In this document: piece by piece, positions 1 through 8,267 of the stretch
How the letters are laid out: the number at the start of each line of letters is the position of its first letter
Position numbering within the stretch: position 1 is the first letter of the stretch
Assembly: GCF_014174495.1 (NCBI RefSeq)
Contig: NZ_JACJHR010000039.1
Location: forward strand, 1 to 64,000
DNA length: 64,000 nt
Direction of reading: 5' to 3'
From: Amycolatopsis echigonensis
GTDB lineage: Bacteria; Actinomycetota; Actinomycetes; Mycobacteriales; Pseudonocardiaceae
Notes under the pieces: model-generated
The model's database searches: none
What the model was told of the DNA's origin: nothing
The model's input: the letters and a program-made list of their open reading frames with translations, nothing else
Position numbers and translations under genes: made by a program

Positions 1-1109
1 CGGCCCTCCTTGACCGCATACTCGGCCGCGGCGTCGGCGTGCAGGCGCATCCCGTGCCCGGCGGTGGACATCGACGGGGCGACCCGGCCGCCGCTGGGGT
101 CGAGGCCGCCGTAGAACAGCTCCCGTTCGATCCGGTCGTGGTCTGCGAACCATTCGATGTGCCGGAAGTTCGGGGTCGCCGCGGCCGCGTGCGCGGACAG
201 GTTCGGCGCGCAGTGCGCGGAAACCTCGCGGTTCGCGGCAGCGGCCAGCGCGGCGACGCGACGCCATTCGGTGTAGCCGCCGCACCGCGTCACGTCGACC
301 TGGAGACAGTCGACCGACGGCAGCATCCGGGCGAAGTACGGCAGGTCGTAGCCGTACTCGCCGGCGGCGATGTCCGGTCCGTCCGGCGTGCGCAGCTGCG
401 CGAGCCCGGGCAGGTCGTCGCTGGACACCGGCTCCTCGAACCAGGTGACGCCGAATTCCCGCAACGTCTTCGCGATCCGGCGGGCCCGGCCCACCGAGTA
501 GCCGCCGTTCGCGTCGACGTACAGCGCGGCGTCGTCCCCGATCGTCTCGCGCGCCAGCCGGACGCGGCCGATGTCGCGGGCGACCGCGGACCCCCAGGAC
601 TCGCCGATCTTGATCTTCACGCGCGGAATGCGCTGCTTGCGGACCCAGTGGTCGAGCTGTGCGACCAGTTCGTCGTCGTCCTGGGAAGTGAAGCCGCCGC
701 TGCCGTACACGTCGACCTCGTCGTGCACCCGGCCGAGCAGCCGGCTCAGCGGCACGTCGAGCAGCCGCGCGGCGGCGTCCCAGATCGCGATGTCCACAGC
801 GGACAGTGCACAAGAGACCAGTCCGGCGCGGCCGAGGTTCCGGATCGCGTGCTGCATGGCGGTCCAGCACGCGGGCGGGTCCAGGACCGGCTGCCCGACG
901 ACCGCGGAGGCCAGCTTGCCTTCGATCAGCGGGACGCAGGAGAAATCGGCGTACGTCCAGCCGAGCCCGTCGGTGTCGCCGGCCCGCACCTTGGCCACGA
1001 CGAGGGTGGTGGAATCCCAGGCGAGCGTGCCGTCGGCCTCCGGCGAAGGAGTCGGCACCCGGTAGGCGCGCGCGTCGATCCGTTCGAGGTGCGGGGCGGC
1101 GACGGTCAC
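1..1109 (-). CDS. Enolase-superfamily (mandelate racemase/muconate lactonizing-type) sugar-acid dehydratase, 3' end outside window
   Basis: The minus-strand reading frame runs off the left edge, so the C-terminus is missing. It shows the enolase-superfamily barrel in order: KIKIG (acid/base Lys pair), the first metal Asp in LYVDANGGY, a metal Glu in WFEEPVSS, a third metal ligand in AAGEYGYD, then LQVDVTRCGG and the His of SAHCAPNL. Family members abstract a proton alpha to a carboxylate; the ligand pattern fits a dehydratase or racemase of sugar acids, but the substrate cannot be read. The start is GTG at 1109, which overlaps the TGA of the upstream TPP enzyme in GTGA, so the two genes are translationally coupled. 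I infer joint work on an acid such as a 2-keto acid made by dehydration. Fold sure, substrate unknown. Confidence 0.88.
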   Translation of the reverse strand, partial: MTVAAPHLERIDARAYRVPTPSPEADGTLAWDSTTLVVAKVRAGDTDGLGWTYADFSCVPLIEGKLASAVVGQPVLDPPACWTAMQHAIRNLGRAGLVSCALSAVDIAIWDAAARLLDVPLSRLLGRVHDEVDVYGSGGFTSQDDDELVAQLDHWVRKQRIPRVKIKIGESWGSAVARDIGRVRLARETIGDDAALYVDANGGYSVGRARRIAKTLREFGVTWFEEPVSSDDLPGLAQLRTPDGPDIAAGEYGYDLPYFARMLPSVDCLQVDVTRCGGYTEWRRVAALAAAANREVSAHCAPNLSAHAAAATPNFRHIEWFADHDRIERELFYGGLDPSGGRVAPSMSTAGHGMRLHADAAAEYAVKEG

Positions 1110-2899
1110 CGCGACCGTCCGGGCAGGAACTCCTGCAGCTTCGTCTTCGCGCCCTGGAACATCAGGTGGAACGCTTCGGGATCGCCCTTGAGCACGGACT
1201 CGGTCACCGATTTCATCTGCTCGAACGTCGCGTGCGGCGGAATCGGCGGGACCTCGGCGTCGCAGCGGACGTCCAGCACGGTCGGCCGGTCCGCGGCGAA
1301 CGCGGTCCGCCAGGCCGAGGCGAGATCGCCCGGATCGTCGACGTTGACCCCTTCGAGGCCGATGCTGCGCGCGAACCCGGCGTAGTCGACGTCCGGCAGC
1401 GACTGCGATTCCTCGAACTTCGGCGCGCCGCCCATCGCCCGCAGCTCCCACGTGACCTGGTTGAGGTCGTTGTTGTGGAACACGCAGACGATGCAGCGCG
1501 GATCCGTCCACAGCCCCTGGTAGCGGGCGATGGTGATCAGCTCGGCCATCCCGTTCATCTGCATCGCGCCGTCGCCGACCAGCGCGATCGCCGGCCGGTC
1601 CGGGTGCGCGAACTTGGCGCCGATCGCGTATGGCACGCCGGGGCCCATCGTCGCGAGCGTGCCGGACAGCGTGCTGCGCATGCCTTCGCGGATCCGGAGG
1701 TTGCGCGCGTACCAGTTGGTCGACGAGCCGGAATCGGCGGTGACCATCGCGTTGCCCGGGATCTGCTGGGACAGCTCGTGCACGATCCGCATCGGGTTGA
1801 CCGGTTTCGCGTCGACCGCCGCCTGCTGGTCCATGGTGGCCCACCATTCGGCGACGTCCTTCTCGATTTTCTCGCGCCACGAACGGTTTTCGGTCCGGGT
1901 CAGCTTCGGCAGCAGCGCGCGCAGGGTCGCCGCGGCGTCGCCGACCAGGTTGACCTCGGTGGGGTAGCGCATGCCGATGAACCGGCCGTCGATGTCGATC
2001 TGCACGGCGCGGGCCTGGCCGTACTCCGGCAGGAACTGGCTGTACGGGAAGTTGGAGCCGATGATCAGCAGCGTGTCGCAGTCGCGCATCATCTCGTAGC
2101 TCGGCCGGGTGCCGAGCAGCCCTATCGCGCCGGTCACGTACGGCAGGTCGTCGGGAAGAACGTCCTTGCCCAGCAAGGCTTTCGCCACTCCGGCACCGGT
2201 GACGTCGGCGACCTGCTTCACCTCGTCGAGCGCGCCGCGGGCACCCTGCCCGACGAGGATCGCGACCTTCTCCCCGGCGTTGAGCACGTCGGCCGCTTCG
2301 CTGATGGCGGGTTCCGCCGGCACCGGGTTCGGCCACGCGGTTCCGGGCGGGCTCGACGGCATCTGCTTGAACGCGTGCTGCGGCGGCTCGTACGGCTCTT
2401 CCTGCAGGTCCGCCGGGATGATCAGCGCGGTCGGGGTGCGGGACGCCTGCGCGACCCGGAACGCGCGGTCGAGCGCGTTGGGCAGCTGCTCGGCGACGTT
2501 CACCTCGATGCAGTACTCGTTCGCGACATCCCGGTACAGCGCCTGGAGTTCGACCTCCTGCTGGTAGCTGCCGCCCATCGCGGTGCGCGCGGTCTGGCCG
2601 ACGATCGCGACGACCGGCACGTGGTCGAGTTTCGCGTCGTACAGCCCGTTCAGCAGGTGGATCGCGCCCGGCCCGGACGTCGCCATGCACACGCCGACCG
2701 CGCCGCTGAACTTCGCGTAGCCGACCGCGGAGAAGGCGGCCATCTCCTCGTGCCGGGCCTGGACGAAGCGCGGCTGGTTGTCCGCTTTGCCGAAGGAAGC
2801 GACGAGACCGTTGATCCCGTCCCCGGGGTACGCGAACACCTGTTCCACACCCCAGTCGCGCAGCCGCGAAAGCAGGTAGTCGCCGACGGTCTCGGTCAT
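1106..2899 (-). CDS. Thiamine-pyrophosphate enzyme of the pyruvate oxidase/acetolactate synthase family
   Basis: A 597-residue cytosolic flavo/TPP enzyme of normal family length. Visible: PGDGINGL near residue 25, the activating Glu in RHEE (about residue 51), the central FAD/NAD-like domain, and the C-terminal TPP motif VGDGAMQMNG starting near residue 440 followed by NN about 30 residues later. This layout fits PoxB-like pyruvate oxidases (pyruvate to acetate and CO2) better than acetolactate synthase, but the family also holds other 2-keto acid decarboxylases. A GGGAGGA ribosome site precedes ATG 2899. It is first in an operon with the enolase-superfamily gene (GTGA overlap) and has its own GTGTA-N15-GGGTA promoter, which starts within the stop of the GH15 gene. 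Expression in stress or stationary phase is therefore likely. Confidence 0.9.
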   Translation of the reverse strand: MTETVGDYLLSRLRDWGVEQVFAYPGDGINGLVASFGKADNQPRFVQARHEEMAAFSAVGYAKFSGAVGVCMATSGPGAIHLLNGLYDAKLDHVPVVAIVGQTARTAMGGSYQQEVELQALYRDVANEYCIEVNVAEQLPNALDRAFRVAQASRTPTALIIPADLQEEPYEPPQHAFKQMPSSPPGTAWPNPVPAEPAISEAADVLNAGEKVAILVGQGARGALDEVKQVADVTGAGVAKALLGKDVLPDDLPYVTGAIGLLGTRPSYEMMRDCDTLLIIGSNFPYSQFLPEYGQARAVQIDIDGRFIGMRYPTEVNLVGDAAATLRALLPKLTRTENRSWREKIEKDVAEWWATMDQQAAVDAKPVNPMRIVHELSQQIPGNAMVTADSGSSTNWYARNLRIREGMRSTLSGTLATMGPGVPYAIGAKFAHPDRPAIALVGDGAMQMNGMAELITIARYQGLWTDPRCIVCVFHNNDLNQVTWELRAMGGAPKFEESQSLPDVDYAGFARSIGLEGVNVDDPGDLASAWRTAFAADRPTVLDVRCDAEVPPIPPHATFEQMKSVTESVLKGDPEAFHLMFQGAKTKLQEFLPGRSR

Positions 2900-2933
2900 G
2901 ACAAGTCCTCCCGTGCGTTGGGTCTTCCCCGGC

Positions 2934-2958
2934 TACCCGGAGGTCCGGGGGGTTACAC
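2934..2958 (-). promoter_or_regulatory. SigB/SigF-type promoter of the TPP-enzyme operon
   Basis: On the minus strand GTGTA (complement of 2954-2958), 15 bases, GGGTA (complement of 2934-2938). The expected start of transcription is about 30 bases before ATG 2899. The upstream box overlaps the GH15 stop codon. Confidence 0.65.
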
Positions 2959-4764
2959 GTCGTGCCGCAGCCCCTGTTGGCGCCCGGTCGCGTTGGTGGT
3001 GGTTTCCGCGCCGTCGAGGTGGCGCGCGGTGTTGACGAGCCCGACCATGCTGAAGGCCTGCGGCATGTTCCCGAGCTGGCGTCCGGCGGCGACGTCGTAT
3101 TCCTCGCTCAGCAGCCCGACGTCGTTGCGGACCCCCAGCATCCGTTCGAAAACCTCGGTGGCTTCCTCGGTGCGGCCAGTCCCGTGCAAGGCGTCGGCGA
3201 GCCAGAAACTGCACGGCAGGAACGCGCCTTCGCCGCCGTGCAATCCGCCGGGCCCGGGGTCGGCCTCCGGGTCGAAACGATGGACGAAGCCGTCGTGCGA
3301 CAGTTCTTTCCGCACCGCGTCGACGGTTCCGCGCACCCGAGGGTCGCTCCCGGGAAGGAAGCCGACGCGGGGGATCAGCAGCAAAGCGGCGTCGAGGCCG
3401 CGGGAACCGTAGAACTGGGTGAAAGTGTTGCGGTCGGCGTCGAAACCCTCGCGGCAGACTTCCTCGTGAATCCGGTCGCGCAGTGCCCGCCACCGGTCGA
3501 CCGGTCCGTCGAGCCGGTGGCGTTCCACTGTCCGGACCGCTCGGTCGATGCCCGCCCACGCCATCACCTTGGAATGCACGAAATGCTGCGGTTCTCCGCG
3601 TACTTCCCACAGGCTGCGGTCGGGCTGGTCCCAGTGGCCCTCAAGGAAATCGAGCAGTCCGCGCTGCAGGTCCCACGCCGAATGCGTCACCGGGAGCCCG
3701 GCTTCGCGGACGAGGTGCAGGCCGTCGAGCGCTTCGCCCCACACGTCGAGCTGGATCTGGCCCGCGGCGGCGTTTCCGATGCGGACCGGGGTCGAACCGG
3801 CGTACCCGTCCAGCCAGTCCACTGTGGACTCCGGCACGCGACGGGACCCGTCCAGTCCGTAAAGGACCTGGAGTTCGGCCGGGTCTCCGGCTGCCGCGCG
3901 GACGAGCCATTCGCGCCACGCTCGCGCCTCGTCCGGGTAGCCGGTGCCGACGAGCGCCTGCAGGGTGAAAGTGGCGTCGCGCAGCCAGCAGTAGCGGTAG
4001 TCCCAGTTGCGTTCGCCGCCGAGCTGTTCCGGCAGCGACGTCGTCGGCGCGGCGAGGATGCCGCCGGTCGGCTCATACGTCAGCGCCTTCAAGGTGATCA
4101 GCGCACGACGCACCGCGACAGGCCACCGGCCGTCGTACCGGCAGCGGCCGATCCACTCCGCCCAGAATTGTTCGGTGTGCTCCAGGGCTTTCTCGGCGTC
4201 CGCCGGATCAGGGCGTTCTTTGTACGAGGCGTGATAGGTCAGCACGAACGGCACTCGCTCGCCCTCGGCGACGGTGAATTCGGCGATGCCCTCGGTCGAC
4301 ACTTCGACCGGCGTTGTCAGCCAGACCGCGTCCGGGCCCGCGACCGCGTCGAAGCGCCCGTCGACGTTGCGGACCCACGGCCGCACCGAGCCGTAGTCGA
4401 ACCGCGGACGCAGGCAGGTCCGCATCGGGACCCGGCCGCGCAGTCCTTCGACGATCCGGACGAGATCAGCGGCGCCGTCGCGCGGCGGCATGAAGTCGAG
4501 CACGCGCACGGCACCCTCGTCGGTTTCCCATTCGCTGGCGAGGATCAGGGAGTCGCCGACGTAGCCACGCCGCGTCGCCGGCCCGCCTTCCGCGGGCCCG
4601 AGCTGCCACACCCCCGCGCGGTCGTCGTGCAGAAGCGCGGCGAAGCACGCGGGGGAGTCGAACCGCGGCAGGCACAGCCACTCGACGGCGCCTTCCCGCG
4701 AGACCAGCGCCGCGGTGTGCAGGTCGCCGAGCAGGGCGTAATCCTCGATCGGGCGCTGGTTCAT
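2953..4764 (-). CDS. Glycoside hydrolase family 15 protein (glucoamylase/trehalase-like)
   Basis: A 603-residue protein with the N-terminal beta-sandwich and the (alpha/alpha)6 barrel of bacterial GH15. Visible signatures: IEDYALLGDLHTAALVS at the N-terminus, NWDYRYCWLRDA near residue 252 (active-site Trp-Asp-Tyr-Arg segment), FYGSRGLDAALLL, and GGEGAFLPCSFWL near residue 512 (catalytic Glu). There is no signal peptide, so it acts in the cytosol on glycogen-type glucan or trehalose; the family is known for glucoamylase, trehalase and dextran glucosidase activity and the sequence alone does not choose. ATG 4764 lies 10 bases after the stop of the small Rho-N/SAP-like gene and has no clear ribosome site, suggesting coupled translation from the promoter at 5196-5221. 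Confidence 0.92.
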   Translation of the reverse strand: MNQRPIEDYALLGDLHTAALVSREGAVEWLCLPRFDSPACFAALLHDDRAGVWQLGPAEGGPATRRGYVGDSLILASEWETDEGAVRVLDFMPPRDGAADLVRIVEGLRGRVPMRTCLRPRFDYGSVRPWVRNVDGRFDAVAGPDAVWLTTPVEVSTEGIAEFTVAEGERVPFVLTYHASYKERPDPADAEKALEHTEQFWAEWIGRCRYDGRWPVAVRRALITLKALTYEPTGGILAAPTTSLPEQLGGERNWDYRYCWLRDATFTLQALVGTGYPDEARAWREWLVRAAAGDPAELQVLYGLDGSRRVPESTVDWLDGYAGSTPVRIGNAAAGQIQLDVWGEALDGLHLVREAGLPVTHSAWDLQRGLLDFLEGHWDQPDRSLWEVRGEPQHFVHSKVMAWAGIDRAVRTVERHRLDGPVDRWRALRDRIHEEVCREGFDADRNTFTQFYGSRGLDAALLLIPRVGFLPGSDPRVRGTVDAVRKELSHDGFVHRFDPEADPGPGGLHGGEGAFLPCSFWLADALHGTGRTEEATEVFERMLGVRNDVGLLSEEYDVAAGRQLGNMPQAFSMVGLVNTARHLDGAETTTNATGRQQGLRHDV

Positions 4765-4774
4765 CGCTGAGGAG

Positions 4775-5110
4775 TCAGTCCCGGCCGAGTGCCTTCGCCA
4801 GTTCCTTCTTGGTCATCGTGGACCGGCCGTGGATATTGCGCTTCTTCGCCTCGTTGTACAGCTGGTCACGCGTCGGGCCGCCGGGGCCGAGCCGCTTGCC
4901 GGAGCGGTGCCCGCCGCGCTGCTGCGGCGATTTGTCCCGCAGCGACGTCTTGCTCGCGCGGTCCGATTCGCCCGACTGCGCCCGGTTCTTGTTCACCGTG
5001 CGGGCGGCGATCTCCTTGGCGCGCCCCTTGCTCGCGCCGCGCTTCTCCTGCGACTCCTCGATGTGCTGGTACTGCCGTTCGCGTTTCGAACTCCAAGCCT
5101 GCTGCGGCAT
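4775..5110 (-). CDS. Small basic DUF7218/Rho-N-like protein
   Basis: An 111-residue, highly charged protein starting at ATG 5110 with an AAGGAG ribosome site 7 bases upstream; the longer frame has no such signal. The N-terminal part is a polar helix rich in Arg, Lys and Glu (WSSKRERQYQHIEESQ). The last 30 residues form a SAP/Rho-N-like motif (RDQLYNEAKKRNIHGRS, then M...EL..AL), known as a short DNA- or RNA-binding helix pair. The same motif closes the Ku protein encoded 2.2 kb away. Annotated relatives are called plasmid stabilization or DUF7218 proteins with no proven role. It is first in a likely operon with GH15. Confidence 0.8.
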   Translation of the reverse strand: MPQQAWSSKRERQYQHIEESQEKRGASKGRAKEIAARTVNKNRAQSGESDRASKTSLRDKSPQQRGGHRSGKRLGPGGPTRDQLYNEAKKRNIHGRSTMTKKELAKALGRD

Positions 5111-5173
5111 CCCAGTCTCCTTCCGCCGTTCTTGATCCCGGATTGCCCGCGCGGCGGGGGGCGGAAACATCGC

Positions 5174-5197
5174 GGTTCGCCGCGCCGGAAACGGGTA
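5174..5197 (+). promoter_or_regulatory. SigB/SigF-type promoter of the aconitase gene
   Basis: GGTTC at 5174-5178, 14 bases, GGGTA at 5193-5197. Only 11 bases separate the box from GTG 5209, so the transcript would be leaderless or nearly so. Confidence 0.6.
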
Positions 5198-5221
5198 CCC
5201 GGCCGCGAGTGGGACGCGAAC
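5196..5221 (-). promoter_or_regulatory. Opposing SigB/SigF-type promoter for the DUF7218-GH15 operon
   Basis: On the minus strand GTTCG (complement of 5217-5221), 16 bases, GGGTA (complement of 5196-5200). It shares the palindrome GGGTACCC (5193-5200) with the aconitase promoter, so one octamer could serve as -10 in both directions. Confidence 0.5.
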
Positions 5222-7161
5222 AGACTCTCGCCGGGCGGCTGCTGGCCGAGCACCTGGTCGCCGGCCGGCTCGAACCAGGGACCGAAATCGGCCTGCGGGT
5301 CGATCAAACGCTGACGCAGGACGCCACCGGCACGCTTGTGATGCAGGAGCTCGAGGCGCTCGGGCTCGACCGCGCGCGGACGGAGCTGAGCGTCCAGTAC
5401 GTCGACCACAACCTGTTGCAGGCGGACGAGAAGAACGCCGAGGACCACGACTATCTGCGTTCGGCGTGCCGCCGGTTCGGGCTGTGGTTCTCCAAACCGG
5501 GCAACGGCGTTTCGCATCCGACGCACATGGAGCGGTTCGGCGTGCCCGGCAAGAGCCTCGCCGGATCCGATTCGCACACCTGCGCGGCCGGGGCGCTGGG
5601 CATGCTCGCCGTCGGCGTCGGCGGGCTCGAAGTGGCGCTGGCCATCGCCGGGGAGCCGCTCTACCTGCGGATGCCGGAGATCTGGGGCGTCCGGCTGGAC
5701 AACGAGCTGCCGCCGTGGGTGTCGGCGAAGGATGTCGTGCTGGAGATGCTGCGACGGCACGGCGTGAGCGGCGGACGGCACCGGATCATCGAGTACCACG
5801 GGCCGGGCCTGGCCTGCCTGAGCGCGATGGACCGGCACGTGATCGCGAACATGGGTGCCGAGCTGGGCGCGACGGCGACGGTGTTCCCGGCCGACGAGGC
5901 GATCCGCGCGTTCCTGCGGGCGGAAGGGCGCGAACACGACTTCCGCGACCTGCGCGCCGGACGCGACGCTTCCTACGACATCGAAGAGGAGATCGATCTG
6001 TCCACTGTGGAGCCGTTGGTGGCGAAGCCGTCGTCGCCGGGCAACGTGGTGCCGGTGCGCGAGGCGTCCGGAACGCCGGTGGGACAGGTCGTGATCGGTT
6101 CGTCGGCCAACCCCGGGTTCCGGGACTTCGCGGTCGCGGCGGCCACCGTGCGGGGCAGGCAGACGGCCGATTCGGTCAGCTTCGACGTCAACCCGACGTC
6201 GCGCCAGATCCTCGTCGAACTGGCCCGCAGCGGGCACCTCACCGACCTCGTCGCGGCCGGAGCCCGCGTGCACCAGGCGGGCTGCCTCGGCTGCATCGGG
6301 ATGGGCCAGGCGCCCGCGCCCGGCACGAACTCGCTGCGTACTTTCCCGCGGAACTTCCCCGGCCGGTCCGGCACCGCCGACGACTCGGTGTGGCTGTGCT
6401 CGCCGGAGACCGCGGCGGTGTCGGCACTGACCGGCGTGCTGACCGATCCGCGCGACTACGCCGCTGAACACCACCTCGCGCACCCGCGGGTCACCGCCCC
6501 GGCCCGTTCGGCCGCCGACCCGCGCGTCTTCGCCGCTCCGCTGCCCGAGGACGAGGCTCTGCGGGAGGAGCTGGTGAAGGGCCCGAACGTCGCCGGGCTG
6601 CCGGACTTCGACCCGCTGCCGGACGAGATCGAGGGCCCGGTCCTGCTGAAGGCCGGGGACGACGTGTCGACCGACGAGATCTCGCCCGCCGGCGCCCGAG
6701 CGCTGCCGTACCGCTCGAACATCCCGAAGCTGGCCGAGTTCACCTTCACCCGGATCGACGAGGACTACCCGAAGCGCGCGGCCGACAGCCCGGTGCATTT
6801 CGTGGCGGCGGGGGAGAACTACGGCCAGGGCTCGTCGCGCGAGCACGCCGCGATCACCGCGCGGTACCTGGGCCTGCGCGCGGTGCTGGCCCGGTCGTTC
6901 GCCCGGATCCACTGGCAGAACCTGGTCAACTTCGGCGTGCTGCCGCTGGAATTCGCCGACCCGGACGACAGCGAGAAGGTCCGGCGCGACGACGTGCTGT
7001 GCGTGTCCGGGCTCCATCGGCTGGCCGAGACGGCGGAGTTCACCGTCCGCAACCAGACTCGAAACGAGGAATACCGCGCGAAGCACCAGTTGTCGCCGCG
7101 CCAGGTCGACGTCTTGCTGGCCGGCGGACGAATCCCGCAGCTGGCTCGGGCGCTGCACTGA
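5209..7161 (+). CDS. Aconitate hydratase (about 650-residue type)
   Basis: A 650-residue hydro-lyase converting citrate and isocitrate through aconitate. The three cluster cysteines are visible: GSDSHTC near residue 125 and the pair in AGCLGCIGMG near 359 and 362. N-terminal DQTLTQDATGT and the C-terminal swivel domain with GENYGQGSSREHA complete the fold. It matches the shorter, putative-aconitase group rather than the roughly 900-residue AcnA, so the genome may hold a second, housekeeping aconitase elsewhere. GTG 5209 begins where homologous sequence begins; no ribosome site is present and the GGGTA box is 11 bases upstream, which fits a leaderless message induced under stress. A long palindrome follows the stop codon. 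Confidence 0.88.
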   Translation: MGREQTLAGRLLAEHLVAGRLEPGTEIGLRVDQTLTQDATGTLVMQELEALGLDRARTELSVQYVDHNLLQADEKNAEDHDYLRSACRRFGLWFSKPGNGVSHPTHMERFGVPGKSLAGSDSHTCAAGALGMLAVGVGGLEVALAIAGEPLYLRMPEIWGVRLDNELPPWVSAKDVVLEMLRRHGVSGGRHRIIEYHGPGLACLSAMDRHVIANMGAELGATATVFPADEAIRAFLRAEGREHDFRDLRAGRDASYDIEEEIDLSTVEPLVAKPSSPGNVVPVREASGTPVGQVVIGSSANPGFRDFAVAAATVRGRQTADSVSFDVNPTSRQILVELARSGHLTDLVAAGARVHQAGCLGCIGMGQAPAPGTNSLRTFPRNFPGRSGTADDSVWLCSPETAAVSALTGVLTDPRDYAAEHHLAHPRVTAPARSAADPRVFAAPLPEDEALREELVKGPNVAGLPDFDPLPDEIEGPVLLKAGDDVSTDEISPAGARALPYRSNIPKLAEFTFTRIDEDYPKRAADSPVHFVAAGENYGQGSSREHAAITARYLGLRAVLARSFARIHWQNLVNFGVLPLEFADPDDSEKVRRDDVLCVSGLHRLAETAEFTVRNQTRNEEYRAKHQLSPRQVDVLLAGGRIPQLARALH

Positions 7162-7180
7162 GGTACCCCCGCCTCCGCAG

Positions 7181-7239
7181 TTGTCCGTGAAGGACTCTTT
7201 GAGGGAATCTGATTCCCTCAAAGAGTCCTTCACGGACAA
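7181..7239. repeat. Long palindrome (repeat family A, copy 1), likely bidirectional terminator
   Basis: Perfect 28-base arms (7181-7208 and 7212-7239) with a CTG loop, between the convergent aconitase and Ku genes. The core GGAATCTGATTCC recurs in copies 2, 3 and 5. Position between two stop codons supports termination from both sides; the conserved sequence also suggests a dispersed repeat family. Confidence 0.85.
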
Positions 7240-7265
7240 CCGGGAAAAGGGGACAGCTGGGCTGG

Positions 7266-8165
7266 TCAGGAAGCCTTGAGGGCGGCCTCCAGGTCGGCGC
7301 GGGACATCTTCGAGCGGCCCTTGACGTCGCGCTCCTTCGCGAGTTTCTGCAGCTCCGTCTTGGACAGTTCGGACAGATCCGGGGTGCGCGGCTTGCGGCT
7401 GCTGCGCACGCTGTTGGCCAGCGCCTCCATGAGGTCGACCACCTTCGTCGGCTCCTCCGGCTCGGAGGCGGGCGTGACGGTGTTCCCGGCCCGCTTGGCC
7501 TCGATCAGCTCCTCGACCCGCTCGCGGTAGGTGTCGCGGAACTCTTCGGGCTTCCACGGCTCGGACATCGCGTCGATCAGCTTGACCGCGAGGTCCAGCT
7601 CCTTCTGGTTGGTCTTGGCCTTGGCGGGCAGCTGCGGCACGTCGTCCGCGTCGCGCATCTCGGCGGCGTAATGCAGCGTGTTGAGCACGATCACGCCGTC
7701 GCCGGCGCGGGCGAGCGCGAGGTGTTCGCGGCCGTGGAAGACGAACTTCGCGACGGCCGCTTTGTCCCGGCTGGCCAGCGCGTCGAGCAGCAGCACGTAC
7801 GGGCGCTGGGCTTCCTCTTTCGCCGGGGCGAGCCAGTAGGCGCGGTCGAAGTACATCGGGTCGACCTCGGCGAGGTCCACGAAGCTCTCGACCTCGAGCG
7901 AGCGCGACCGGCCCGGCGCGATCTCGTCCAGTTCCTCCTGCTCGACCAGCACGTACTCGTCGCCGCCGACCTCCCGGCCGCGGACGATGTCGTCGTAGGG
8001 CACCTCGTCGCCGGTCCGCTCGTTCACCCGCCGGTAGCGGATCCGGTCCCGGGTCCCGCGCTGGAACTGCGTGAAGTGCACGGCGTGGTCCTCGACCGCC
8101 TTGTACATCCGCACCGGAACGTTGACCAGCCCGAACGACAGCGAACCCTGCCAGACCGGACGCAT
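7266..8165 (-). CDS. ku: Ku DNA end-binding protein (non-homologous end joining)
   Basis: A 299-residue bacterial Ku starting MRPVWQGSLSFGLVNVP. The beta-barrel core that encircles DNA ends fills residues 1 to about 250 (QFQRGTRDRIRYRRVN and VDPMYFDRAYWLAP are typical). Bacterial Ku forms a homodimer and recruits LigD; no ligD is in the window. The C-terminus (about 265-299) is a SAP-like extension, TELQKLAKERDVKGRSKM then L..AL, closely like the tail of the small protein at 4775-5110. ATG 8165 has GGAGGAAGGAG upstream. Its promoter GTGTG-N15-GGGTA is divergent from that of the phosphate transporter operon, consistent with induction in stationary phase. Confidence 0.95.
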   Translation of the reverse strand: MRPVWQGSLSFGLVNVPVRMYKAVEDHAVHFTQFQRGTRDRIRYRRVNERTGDEVPYDDIVRGREVGGDEYVLVEQEELDEIAPGRSRSLEVESFVDLAEVDPMYFDRAYWLAPAKEEAQRPYVLLLDALASRDKAAVAKFVFHGREHLALARAGDGVIVLNTLHYAAEMRDADDVPQLPAKAKTNQKELDLAVKLIDAMSEPWKPEEFRDTYRERVEELIEAKRAGNTVTPASEPEEPTKVVDLMEALANSVRSSRKPRTPDLSELSKTELQKLAKERDVKGRSKMSRADLEAALKAS

Positions 8166-8198
8166 CGGCGACTCCTTCCTCCCTGGATGCCCGCCGGG

Positions 8199-8223
8199 TA
8201 CCCGATGCGGACGCGCGGCACAC
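8199..8223 (-). promoter_or_regulatory. SigB/SigF-type promoter of ku
   Basis: GTGTG (complement of 8219-8223), 15 bases, GGGTA (complement of 8199-8203). The -10 box is again the palindrome GGGTACCC. Confidence 0.55.
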
Positions 8224-8230
8224 GGCACCG

Positions 8231-8255
8231 GTGTAACCGAGGGTGATTCGGGGTA
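8231..8255 (+). promoter_or_regulatory. SigB/SigF-type promoter of the DUF47-pit operon
   Basis: GTGTA 8231-8235, 15 bases, GGGTA 8251-8255, 12 bases before ATG 8268. A near-leaderless start is expected. Confidence 0.6.
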
Positions 8256-8267
8256 ACTGATCCTCCG

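Noticed and set aside
4993..8223. Very long antisense open frames, for example 1076 codons opposite the aconitase and ku region, and others over 700 codons opposite the Mo-hydroxylase and permease genes
   Set aside because: They are shadows of G/C-rich third positions in real genes; their products are Arg/Gly/Pro-rich with no domains and no ribosome sites.
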